From NCBI GenBank assembly GCA_045604705.1, contig JAZUOO010000008.1, positions 1 through 18,211 of the forward strand: a stretch of DNA of 18,211 bases. Direction: 5' to 3'. Position 1 is the first letter of the stretch. The number at the start of each line of letters is the position of its first letter. The notes below the pieces were generated by a model. It was not told where the DNA came from, ran no database searches, and worked only from the letters and a program-made list of their open reading frames with translations. The position numbers and the translations under genes were made by a program. The DNA is from SIG622 sp045604705. Lineage in GTDB: Bacteria; Bacillota; Clostridia; Oscillospirales; CAG-382. Of this stretch, positions 6,506 to 13,741 are shown one piece after another.

Positions 6506-8794
6506 ATGTTAGGAGCAATTTTCACTGGTATATTAAAGCCCTATATCGCAGCAGTTATGTCGGTTGCCATGGCTTTGACATCAACACTCACAGGCCCTGC
6601 CGGAGAATATGAAAAGCTCGCAGTTAAGGCAATGAACATCAATCCGTCCGTAACAGAAACGGAAATCAGCCTTATGATAAATCTTGAAGCAATAGGTGAA
6701 TACCTCGGCGAGGATGCATCAGTTTTTGAAGATGTTCCTCTTGTTGAGGACGGCAAAATGAACCTTTCCGCAACAATCTACACCTACTCGGATTCCGAAG
6801 ACATGAAAGCGGTAATTTCTTTCTCCGAAAGCCTTGAGGACGGTTATGCCGTATACGTAGACCAGGAGGGAATAGCAATAGCTCCCGCCCTTGTGGATAG
6901 TGTATTTGGGCTTCTTTCGATATTTGACGCAAGCTTTGTCGAAACCTACGAAGTATATCAGAAGTATTTCGACGACAACGGAATGTACTTTGAATGGGAC
7001 GACATTTTCGTTATAACGGAGATTGGCGAAGAAGCACAGGTAATTATTGAGCTTATCGGAACAGTCGTAACAGACGTCTGCGAGATAATCACCAAGGAAG
7101 ACAACCTAAAAGCTCTTGCAGATATATACGCACCCATAATGTCCTCTTTTGAAGAATACTGCGAGGAAATAACCGTTGACGGTGCAAAGGGCTATACCTG
7201 CAAGATAAACGGCATTCAGCTTATGGAATACAGCTCGGATATGTTGGAAATAATTTACAGCGTAGAAACGGCTAACAAGATATTTGACTATTGCCTGGAT
7301 CTTCTTGATGATGTTGATTACATAAAGTATCTCGATATTTTAAAGACAGTATCTGCCATGTTCGGGGAGGACATCTCAGAAGAATTTGCTCTGCCGGAAG
7401 GCTTAACAAACGAGATCCTTGCACTTCTTGTGAAAGATCAGCTTGAAGCATACCGCACAGATTTTGTTAACAGCTATCTGAGCTTTGATATAAGCGAGGC
7501 GGTGGAAGTTCTTGATATGATAGCTACCGGCGAATATACCGAGGGTACACAGACAGACGCAATCGAGGTAATTAATGCAGTTCGTCCGTTCCTTGAAGCC
7601 TCCTACGTCGAGGGTACAATTTATGAAAATAACGGTGTTATCACACAAAATGAAAAAATTGTTATAGCAGACCAAAATACAGTTCTTGGTGAGCTCGGCA
7701 TCGCAACAAGCACAGCCGGATATACCGGTACGCTTCCCGCAGCAAAGGAAGTTGTTCCCTTTGACAAGAGAGTTGATTTTGACGAAATAGACAACAAGCT
7801 TGGCTACGAAGCGGCAGTTGAAAAGGGTGTTCACTCCATCGAAATCTACTGGTACGCCGAAATGACTCCCGAAAATAATGAGCTTGAAATACTCATGCCC
7901 GACTTTTTCGTAATGTACAACACCTCCATGATAGATTCCATAAAGAACGACCCCGCCTTTGCCGTCCTTGACAGGGAAACACAGGAGATTATTTTGGGTA
8001 TGTACGATGAATCCGACCACGAGTCCAAATATTGTTCTTCAAGTGCCCAACTTATCGACAGCTCCGTATATCTCCCGCTTCGTCAGATTATGGAAAACGC
8101 AGGCTATGAGGTATCGTGGGATGCAGAAGCAAGAAAGGCATACGTAACGGTAGACGGTCAGAAGATAGAAATGACAGGCGTTATTGTAAACGACAGAACA
8201 TACGTAAAGATTCGCGACTTTGAAAAGCTCGGTGCAACGGTTGATTATCAGGAAGAATTCTACAGACAAGATGCATACAATGATTTTGATAAGAGCTGTT
8301 ACGTAACAATCACTTTTGCAAACGACGGCACACAGGCAGCTCCGACAGACCCTACCGAGTTTTCTGTTCAGGGAATAATCGAAAGCATTTACAATCAGAA
8401 GGCTCCCCTTTTTATGATCGGCACAATGCCGGTTGATATGACTGACGAGTTCTCATACAAGACATACCTCGGACTTGATGATGTATCTGTTATAAAGGAT
8501 GCGGCTGTTTCCGAGTCCATGATCGGTGCTCAGGCATATTCGCTTGTTGTCGTAAGAGTTAACGAAGGCGTAAACGCACAGGAAATCGCCGACAAGATGA
8601 AAAGCGGCATAGACACAAGAAAATGGATATGCGTTGAAGCGGACGATGTAAAGGTTGCGGTAGCGGGAGACCTTATCTGCTTCTGCATGATTTCCTCCGA
8701 ATACAAGGATGCTTTCACCGCAGATGATGCAATTAATGCATTCAATAATGTTATAAACGGAAATGCCGAATATATCGGTTCGGCAGCAGAATAA
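6506..8794 (+). CDS. Secreted stalk-domain protein with C-terminal shared domain
   Basis: A 762-residue exported protein of unknown function. The start is ATG 6506, with AGGAG 7 bases upstream; a TTG at 6467 in the same frame has no ribosome site. Residues 1-34 form a hydrophobic export signal, ending near TLTGPAGE. Residues 35-500 are acidic and unfamiliar. About 515-607 resembles the copper-amine-oxidase N-terminal-like 'stalk' domain (VYLPLRQIMENAGY, VSWDAEARKAYVTVDG, YVKIRDFEKLG), often found in wall-associated proteins of Firmicutes. About 619-752 is a domain that recurs twice in the lipoprotein at 11915-13189, with the shared strings SMIGAQAYSLVV and GDLICFCMIS. That domain may be a distant DUF4358 member (inference from memory). 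A 75-aa gene follows after 23 bases. Confidence 0.88.
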   Translation: MLGAIFTGILKPYIAAVMSVAMALTSTLTGPAGEYEKLAVKAMNINPSVTETEISLMINLEAIGEYLGEDASVFEDVPLVEDGKMNLSATIYTYSDSEDMKAVISFSESLEDGYAVYVDQEGIAIAPALVDSVFGLLSIFDASFVETYEVYQKYFDDNGMYFEWDDIFVITEIGEEAQVIIELIGTVVTDVCEIITKEDNLKALADIYAPIMSSFEEYCEEITVDGAKGYTCKINGIQLMEYSSDMLEIIYSVETANKIFDYCLDLLDDVDYIKYLDILKTVSAMFGEDISEEFALPEGLTNEILALLVKDQLEAYRTDFVNSYLSFDISEAVEVLDMIATGEYTEGTQTDAIEVINAVRPFLEASYVEGTIYENNGVITQNEKIVIADQNTVLGELGIATSTAGYTGTLPAAKEVVPFDKRVDFDEIDNKLGYEAAVEKGVHSIEIYWYAEMTPENNELEILMPDFFVMYNTSMIDSIKNDPAFAVLDRETQEIILGMYDESDHESKYCSSSAQLIDSSVYLPLRQIMENAGYEVSWDAEARKAYVTVDGQKIEMTGVIVNDRTYVKIRDFEKLGATVDYQEEFYRQDAYNDFDKSCYVTITFANDGTQAAPTDPTEFSVQGIIESIYNQKAPLFMIGTMPVDMTDEFSYKTYLGLDDVSVIKDAAVSESMIGAQAYSLVVVRVNEGVNAQEIADKMKSGIDTRKWICVEADDVKVAVAGDLICFCMISSEYKDAFTADDAINAFNNVINGNAEYIGSAAE

Positions 8795-8817
8795 AACAAA
8801 ACAGGGAGTATTTTAAA

Positions 8818-9045
8818 ATGGACATCAAAGCTAAAATCGAAGAAATTGTAGAAAAGGTAAAGAGCGACAAGAACATTCAGGAAAAGTTCAAGAAGGATCC
8901 TATAAAGACTATCGAGGAAATAGCAGGTATCGATCTTCCCGACGACCAGATTGAAAAGGTAGTAGACGCAGTAAAAGCAAAAATTTCCATTGACGACCTC
9001 GGTGACAAGCTCGGCGGCCTGGGAAAGCTCTTCGGTAAGAAATAA
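8818..9045 (+). CDS. Small conserved helical protein, function unknown
   Basis: A 75-residue charged protein, mostly predicted helix, with FKKDPIKTIEEIAGIDLPDD in the middle, a second helix IEKVVDAVKAKIS, and a Gly/Lys tail LGGLGKLFGKK. GGGAG lies about 10 bases before the ATG, and a strong terminator follows. It probably shares its message with the stalk-domain gene. The DP-x-x-x-x-E...G-I-D-L-P-D-D pattern recalls small proteins common in gut Clostridia. It also faintly recalls leader peptides of the Nif11/nitrile-hydratase type, but no modifying enzyme is nearby and the tail lacks Cys, so a peptide-precursor role is not claimed. It has no signal peptide, so it is probably cytoplasmic. Confidence 0.82.
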   Translation: MDIKAKIEEIVEKVKSDKNIQEKFKKDPIKTIEEIAGIDLPDDQIEKVVDAVKAKISIDDLGDKLGGLGKLFGKK

Positions 9046-9064
9046 TCAAATACCCATACAAAAA

Positions 9065-9104
9065 GCTCGGCACACGGACAAAACCGCAATGCCGGGCATT
9101 TTTT
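9065..9104 (+). terminator. Terminator after the 75-aa gene
   Basis: GCTCGGCA (9065-9072) pairs with TGCCGGGC (9090-9097), with one G-T pair, and is followed by a T-run (9099-9104). Confidence 0.83.
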
Positions 9105-9139
9105 GCTTTAAAACAAAATATGTGTATCTCTCGTGCAAA

Positions 9140-9173
9140 ACAAAAAGGCGTGCATCGTAAGATACACACCTTT
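9140..9173 (-). terminator. Terminator of the MBOAT-DHHW operon
   Basis: On the minus strand AAAGGTGTGTATC (9161-9173) pairs over 13 bp, with two G-T pairs, with GATGCACGCCTTT (9144-9156) around a 4-base loop and runs into Ts. It converges with the terminator of the plus-strand gene. Confidence 0.85.
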
Positions 9174-9193
9174 GGCAACCGTTATCCGTAAAC

Positions 9194-10330
9194 TTATCTC
9201 AATGCAGAGCTGGAATTTATAAGTGTCGTACTGTAAAGGAAAAGAACATCCGCATCCTTAAAGCTTGCAAAGCCTCCGATAAATTCCGGATTCATATATC
9301 TTATATCAAGCAATGTGATTTTGGAATAGTTATCAAGAAGCAAAGGCGCAATACTGCTGCCGTAGGAATCACGGAAGATAACAAGCTCCTTGCCGCCCAT
9401 ATTTTTCGGATTCTCCATGGAAATTGCCGCACAAGCACCGGAAAGAAATACCTCATAAGGGTCCTTTGAAGTGAGCTTATCCAGGTTGTAAACTTTTTCC
9501 TTTGATTCATCGTAATTCTTAATATCCGTAAATTTCTTCTCAAGGTTTACCGTAATGCAGTTTTTAATGGTATCGTTTGTAAGATAATAAAGATCATCAT
9601 AAAGACTTGTTATCGCCGAATGTCCGCTGTTTACGCCTCTGAATTCAACATCTGCCTTTACCTCTGTGAAAACGGAATTGTAGCTGTTGCCCATAGCCTC
9701 GGCAATCTTCCTTGCAACGGGGATTATTTTCTCCTGACGCCAGTGAGTGTCGGTAAGGTAAAAATCCGAAAGGGTAAGCTCGTCTGTTACATCAATGTGT
9801 GCAGCATATGGCATACCGTCACGAACCAGCTCGAAAAGCCTGTCATAGTCAAGAGAGGGGAGTCCCTCGCCGTCACGCCACAGGAAATAAGCCTTGTCCG
9901 GAACTGTCACTGCATAAACATTGCAGTTGTTATTCGCAAGATACTTGTCGTATATCTTCTGAAATTTCGCAAGTGCATTTGCAACCGAGGACTCATCTAT
10001 TTCGCGCTCCAGCTTCATAAGTGAGCCGTCCTTGCGGAAAATCTCATTATTTTCGCGACGCTGAAATATGTCGTAGTTTATTCTCGCCTTAATCTCACGG
10101 AAAGCATCACGCAGCACAAATGTGTCTGTGGTATATTTCTCAAAATCCTTCGTGAAGCTACCGTCGAGTATGGTTTCCTCTGTAAGATGTGGCATTGTCG
10201 CTGCAGGACGTCTCTCGCTGTCAATATAGTCTTTCTTTGGAAGAACAAGATTTAACACAGTAAGCCCGAACAGCAACGCCAAAAGGAAAAAGGCAGGAAT
10301 CACATAATTTGTTTTGTTGTTGTTATTCAT
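9194..10330 (-). CDS. DHHW-family protein (AlgJ/AlgX-like surface acylation partner)
   Basis: A 378-residue protein with a single N-terminal membrane anchor (about residues 11-30) and a large extracellular part. Features of the DHHW family, related to AlgJ/AlgX-type SGNH acetyltransferases, are RRPAATMPHLTEETILDGSF after the anchor, FVLRDAFREIKA, TDTHWRQE (D194, H196) matching the DHHW signature, and FRDSYGSSIAPLL, the usual Ser-containing block. In such pairs the MBOAT partner moves an acyl group across the membrane and the DHHW/AlgJ-like protein places it on an extracellular glycan; that role is inferred here. AAGGAGG lies 9 bases before the ATG and adjoins the upstream gene's stop, with only 17 bases between, so translational coupling is likely. 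Confidence 0.9.
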   Translation of the reverse strand: MNNNNKTNYVIPAFFLLALLFGLTVLNLVLPKKDYIDSERRPAATMPHLTEETILDGSFTKDFEKYTTDTFVLRDAFREIKARINYDIFQRRENNEIFRKDGSLMKLEREIDESSVANALAKFQKIYDKYLANNNCNVYAVTVPDKAYFLWRDGEGLPSLDYDRLFELVRDGMPYAAHIDVTDELTLSDFYLTDTHWRQEKIIPVARKIAEAMGNSYNSVFTEVKADVEFRGVNSGHSAITSLYDDLYYLTNDTIKNCITVNLEKKFTDIKNYDESKEKVYNLDKLTSKDPYEVFLSGACAAISMENPKNMGGKELVIFRDSYGSSIAPLLLDNYSKITLLDIRYMNPEFIGGFASFKDADVLFLYSTTLINSSSALR

Positions 10331-10347
10331 TTTGTCCTACCTCCTTA

Positions 10348-11751
10348 TCAGAATCTGAAGTAAAGGAACGGATTGAATGAACCGTCCACAAGGAATGCCG
10401 TAACCGCCACAAGAAGAAGTGCACAAAGTACCGCCTGAATATAAGGATTCTCTTTGACTTTCGCCTTAAAGAGCTTTGCAACGGGCATAGCGGCTATAAT
10501 ACCGATAACAAATATCACGGCATAATTTCTGAGATTGTACATTGTCTCAACTCCCGAAAATCCGCTTGTACCAAATCCGAACATCATGGCAAGTCTCTTT
10601 CCCGCTGCAGCAAAATTCTCAGCATCAAATATTATAAATGAGACAAATACCACAAAAAGCGTATATATGTGCGAGATAAAGCCGGGAAGCTTATCAAGGA
10701 ATTTTTTAAGGAACAGCTTTTCCACAACAAGAAGCACCGCAAAATACAAGCCCCATACAACAAAGGTCATACTCGCACCGTGCCAGAGCCCGGTAAGTGC
10801 CCAAACCGTGAGTATGTTAAGAATCCATCTGCAAAAAGGCACTCTGTTACCGCCCATTGGAATGTAAACATAATCTCTGAACCATGTGCCCAGCGACATA
10901 TGCCATCTTCTCCAGAATTCCGTCGCACTCTTTGAAATGTAAGGATAGTTGAAGTTCTCAACAAAGTCGAAGCCGAATACCTTACCAAGACCTATAGCCA
11001 TATCGGAATATCCCGAAAAATCGAAATAAACGTGAAGTGCATAAGCGACAGCATACATCCACGCAAAAAGCACCGTATGTTCATCACTTGCCTTAAAGGT
11101 CGAACAAAGCTCGCCAAGAATATTTGCAAGAAGTACTTTCTTTGAAAGACCGATAATGAATCTCTGAAGACCAATGTAAACCTTTTCAAAGCTGTAGGTA
11201 CGCTGCGTCAACTGGCTGTTTATATCCTTGTAACGAACTATAGGACCTGCAATAAGCTGCGGGAACATGGTGACATACGCCGCAAAATTGATAAGATTTC
11301 TCTGGGCGGGAACATCACCTCTGTAAACGTCAACGCAGTAGCTGAGAATCTGGAATGTGTAAAAGCTGATACCGATGGGAAGTGCAATTCCCGGAAGCGT
11401 AAGGTCAAGACCGAGGATGTTGTTAAGACCGCCGACGGTAAAATCCGCATATTTAAACACTCCCAGTGCCGCAAGATTGATACCCACAGAAAGAATAAGC
11501 GAAAGCTTCGCAAGTCCGATTTTCTGCGACTTTTTAGCCTTTTCCGTAAGAAGCGAGAAACCGAAGCCTATAACGGTAGATGCTGCCATGAGAATTACGT
11601 ACTTAGGTTCACCCCAAGCATAAAAAAACAGGCTCGCCGCCAGAAGCACAGCATTTGCGTAAACCTTTTTATGTATAAGTGCTGCAAGATAGTAAATGAC
11701 AATTACCGCAGGGAGAAAGTAATATAAAAAAGGAATGCTTGAAAATACCAT
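10348..11751 (-). CDS. MBOAT-family membrane O-acyltransferase (AlgI-like)
   Basis: A 467-residue polytopic membrane protein of the MBOAT family (AlgI/DltB/PatA type), which passes acyl groups, usually acetyl, across the membrane to surface polymers. Signatures are VFSSIPFLYYFLPAV at the N-terminus, FQILSYCVDVYRGD, FPQLIAGPIVRYKD, the FDFSGYSDMAIGLG block, FWRRWHMSLGTWFRDYVYIP and LTGLWHGASMTFVVWG with the invariant His (about H324). The length is normal. AAGGAC lies 6 bases before the ATG. With the DHHW gene directly downstream, it forms a two-gene surface acylation unit. The polymer acted on is unknown; no glycosyltransferases are in the window. Confidence 0.96.
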   Translation of the reverse strand: MVFSSIPFLYYFLPAVIVIYYLAALIHKKVYANAVLLAASLFFYAWGEPKYVILMAASTVIGFGFSLLTEKAKKSQKIGLAKLSLILSVGINLAALGVFKYADFTVGGLNNILGLDLTLPGIALPIGISFYTFQILSYCVDVYRGDVPAQRNLINFAAYVTMFPQLIAGPIVRYKDINSQLTQRTYSFEKVYIGLQRFIIGLSKKVLLANILGELCSTFKASDEHTVLFAWMYAVAYALHVYFDFSGYSDMAIGLGKVFGFDFVENFNYPYISKSATEFWRRWHMSLGTWFRDYVYIPMGGNRVPFCRWILNILTVWALTGLWHGASMTFVVWGLYFAVLLVVEKLFLKKFLDKLPGFISHIYTLFVVFVSFIIFDAENFAAAGKRLAMMFGFGTSGFSGVETMYNLRNYAVIFVIGIIAAMPVAKLFKAKVKENPYIQAVLCALLLVAVTAFLVDGSFNPFLYFRF

Positions 11752-11846
11752 ACATTTGTCCTTTCTTTATGTGAAATAATATCTTCCTTTTGAAAATACA
11801 GGCTGCAGAAATTTCAAAACAAAAGCTGTCCTGTCCCTGTGCTTTC

Positions 11847-11887
11847 AAAAAAAGGCAAGCATCCGAACAAATATCCAAATGCTTGCC
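11847..11887 (-). terminator. Terminator of the lipoprotein gene
   Basis: On the minus strand GGCAAGCAT (11879-11887) pairs perfectly with ATGCTTGCC (11854-11862) and is followed by seven Ts (11847-11853). It separates the lipoprotein from the MBOAT operon downstream, so the two are probably distinct transcription units, or linked only by read-through. Confidence 0.9.
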
Positions 11888-11914
11888 GCAGGGGATAAGC
11901 TTGTAATTTAAGCT

Positions 11915-13189
11915 TTATGCATTCACTACAGACTTAAATGCGTCCATTGCATCCTGAGCTGTGAAGTCTTCTGCGAAATCTGTGGAGATCATGCAGAAGC
12001 AGATAAGATCGCCGACAGCGGTAACCTTAACGTCATCCGCTTCAACGCATACCCATTTTCTAGGATTGATACCTGCTTTCATTTCGTTTGCAACAGCATT
12101 TGCATCCTGACCGGGAGCAACTCTTGCAACAACAAGAGAGTATGCCTGTGCACCTATCATGGGCTCAGAAACAACAGCTTCGACAATCTTTGAAGGATCA
12201 TTTATACCGAGGTATGTATTGTAAGCGAATTCATCACTCATGTCAACAGGGATAAATCCGAGCATGAACTGAGGCATCTTTATTTCATACATCTTGTTGA
12301 TTATACCGTCAAGAGAAATACTTTCGGCAGGAACATCAGCTTCGGGAGTTTCAACGGGAGCTTCCTCGGGCTGTTCTACAGGAGTATCTTCCTCGGGCTG
12401 TTCTGCAGGCTCTTCAACAGGCTTCTGCTCATCCTCTGCAGGCTTGTTCTCCCCCGAGTTTTCGGGAGAGGTTGCATTGTTATCTTCGGGAGCAGTTTCC
12501 GTGTTGCCGTCTTCGGGAATAACTCCGTCTGTTACATCAACTTCGGGAATTTCTTCGCCCATATCTTCCTCGGGAAGAACGTCAACTGTGGTTTCAACAT
12601 ACTGAGCTTCGCCTGTGGTAACCTTTGTAAATGCGTTTATTGCATCATCTGCTGTAAAATCTTCCTTGTATTCTGTGGAAATCATGCAGAAGCAGATAAG
12701 ATCTCCGACAGTGGTAACCTTAACGTCATCCGCACCAACACATACCCACTTTCTGGGATTGATACCATTTTTCATTTCCTCGGCAACAGCTTTTGCGTCC
12801 TGACCGTCAGCAACTCTAGCAACAACAAGCGAGTATGCCTGTGAACCTATCATGGCTTCGGAAACGGTCGCTTCGGAAATCTTTGAAATATCCTCAATTC
12901 CGAGGTAAGTCATATAGGAATCCTTATCGGTAAAATCAACCGGTACAGAACCTATCATAAATGCAGGAGACTTCTGAGCATAGATGCTGTCAATAATACC
13001 TTGTGTTGTGAATGCGGAGGTATCAACCGCTTCGGTCTGCTCGTCTTTGTTTTCCGAGTTCTCACCGGTAGTGTCGGTTACGGTTTGTGAAGGAGTCTTT
13101 GTTTCTTCTTTGTTGTCTTTTCCGCCGCAGGAAGCAAATACGCCTGACGCGAGCATGAGCGTGAGTAAAATTGCAAGTGTTCTTTTCAT
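11915..13189 (-). CDS. Lipoprotein with two copies of the shared domain
   Basis: A 424-residue exported protein of unknown function. MKRTLAILLTLMLASGVFASC is a lipoprotein signal, with the likely lipidated Cys at 21. The -3 residue is Phe, which is unusual for a lipobox. A Ser/Thr/Glu spacer runs to about 59. Domain copy 1 covers about 60-190 (FTTQGIIDSIYAQK to DDAINAFTKV). An acidic Pro/Glu linker covers about 196-290. Domain copy 2 covers about 291-424. Both share SEAMIG/SEPMIG, QAYSLVVARV, NPRKWVCV, DDVKVT and GDLICFCMIS with the C-terminus of the 762-aa protein at 6506. The pattern of a short MIG-x-QAYSLVVARV strand, a helix and a GDLICF strand resembles DUF4358 lipoproteins (inference). 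AAAGGA lies about 12 bases before the ATG, slightly long. Confidence 0.9.
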   Translation of the reverse strand: MKRTLAILLTLMLASGVFASCGGKDNKEETKTPSQTVTDTTGENSENKDEQTEAVDTSAFTTQGIIDSIYAQKSPAFMIGSVPVDFTDKDSYMTYLGIEDISKISEATVSEAMIGSQAYSLVVARVADGQDAKAVAEEMKNGINPRKWVCVGADDVKVTTVGDLICFCMISTEYKEDFTADDAINAFTKVTTGEAQYVETTVDVLPEEDMGEEIPEVDVTDGVIPEDGNTETAPEDNNATSPENSGENKPAEDEQKPVEEPAEQPEEDTPVEQPEEAPVETPEADVPAESISLDGIINKMYEIKMPQFMLGFIPVDMSDEFAYNTYLGINDPSKIVEAVVSEPMIGAQAYSLVVARVAPGQDANAVANEMKAGINPRKWVCVEADDVKVTAVGDLICFCMISTDFAEDFTAQDAMDAFKSVVNA

Positions 13190-13226
13190 TCTTATGAATT
13201 TCCTTTCAAATTATTTTTATTCAAAG

Positions 13227-13247
13227 TCCAAACCTTTTCGGTCCGGA
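13227..13247 (-). other. Hairpin in the lipoprotein gene leader
   Basis: On the minus strand TCCGGACC pairs with GGTTTGGA over 8 bp, with two G-T pairs, around a GAAAA loop, about 38 bases before the start. No T-run follows directly, so a regulatory role is only possible. No convincing minus-strand promoter for the lipoprotein gene was found in the 13190-13741 gap. Confidence 0.3.
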
Positions 13248-13415
13248 TAGTTTGACGTAATGAAGCTCAAAAAAGTTCCCCGTTTTTAAAGAATTTTTTT
13301 GTTATTTTTGAAATTTCTTCGAATACAAACTTTGGAATATTTTGTGGTGCTTCTGAAAAAATACATACAATATATTGATTTACGCAAATTTTGCTTTTGC
13401 CTTTGAAAAGCGACT

Positions 13416-13444
13416 TTGGTCAAAATGCTCAAAAATGTTATAAT
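13416..13444 (+). promoter_or_regulatory. Upstream promoter P1 in the nrdD leader region
   Basis: TTGGTC (13416-13421), a 17-base spacer and TATAAT (13439-13444) point toward nrdD but lie about 300 bases before it. If active, P1 would produce either a long nrdD leader or a separate small RNA covering the foldable segment at 13467-13538. Confidence 0.45.
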
Positions 13445-13466
13445 GTCACTTTTTTAAATTTCGACA

Positions 13467-13538
13467 CCGACATGACTGTTTTCGACAGCCAATCCAACAG
13501 TCACTTGATTTGCGGGAAGATATTATTTGAAATGTCGG
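13467..13538 (+). ncRNA. Foldable leader segment upstream of nrdD
   Basis: CCGACA (13467-13472) pairs with TGTCGG (13533-13538). Nested inside it, TGACTGTT (13473-13480) pairs perfectly with AACAGTCA (13496-13503), and CTGT-TTTC-GACAG offers an alternative inner fold. The stems are perfect and stacked directly on the 5' side, and lie between P1 and the main nrdD promoter. No known riboswitch core is recognised and no T-run follows. Chance folding in AT-rich DNA is possible. Confidence 0.35.
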
Positions 13539-13599
13539 AATTGTAAATAAACTAAAATCTCTGTTATGCACAAACTTTCATAAATGTAGTATTTTATGC

Positions 13600-13627
13600 T
13601 TGACAAACACACAATATATGGTATAAT
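13600..13627 (+). promoter_or_regulatory. Main sigma-A promoter of nrdD
   Basis: TTGACA (13600-13605), a 16-base spacer and TATAAT (13622-13627) match consensus in both hexamers and give a leader of roughly 105 bases. Confidence 0.85.
13609..13622 (+). promoter_or_regulatory. NrdR-box-like operator in the nrdD promoter
   Basis: ACACAATATATGGT fits the pattern of NrdR boxes (consensus approximately ACACWATATATWGTGT) and fills the spacer between the -35 and -10, where a repressor would block polymerase. NrdR boxes usually come in pairs. A second good box is not evident, though TATATTTG at 13627-13634 is a weak half. Confidence 0.5.
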
Positions 13628-13741
13628 ATATTTGCGGCTGAATTCTTTTTTATGCCGTATTTTATCTTTTCGTTTTATGGTGCAAAGGACACGCCGGAAA
13701 GTACCACATACATTATAACCTAAAATTAAGGGAGAGTCAAT

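Noticed and set aside
7403..8020. 205-codon minus-strand frame opposite the stalk-domain gene
   Set aside because: Cys/Phe/Val-rich shadow of a well-supported gene, with no ribosome site.
8818..9045. RiPP precursor peptide with leader
   Set aside because: Only a loose resemblance to leader patterns; no Cys/Ser/Thr-rich core and no maturase, protease or dedicated exporter beside it.
13445..13741. Cobalamin riboswitch before nrdD
   Set aside because: No B12-box-like conserved core is visible, and a class III enzyme does not use B12; the segment is listed only as an unknown foldable leader.
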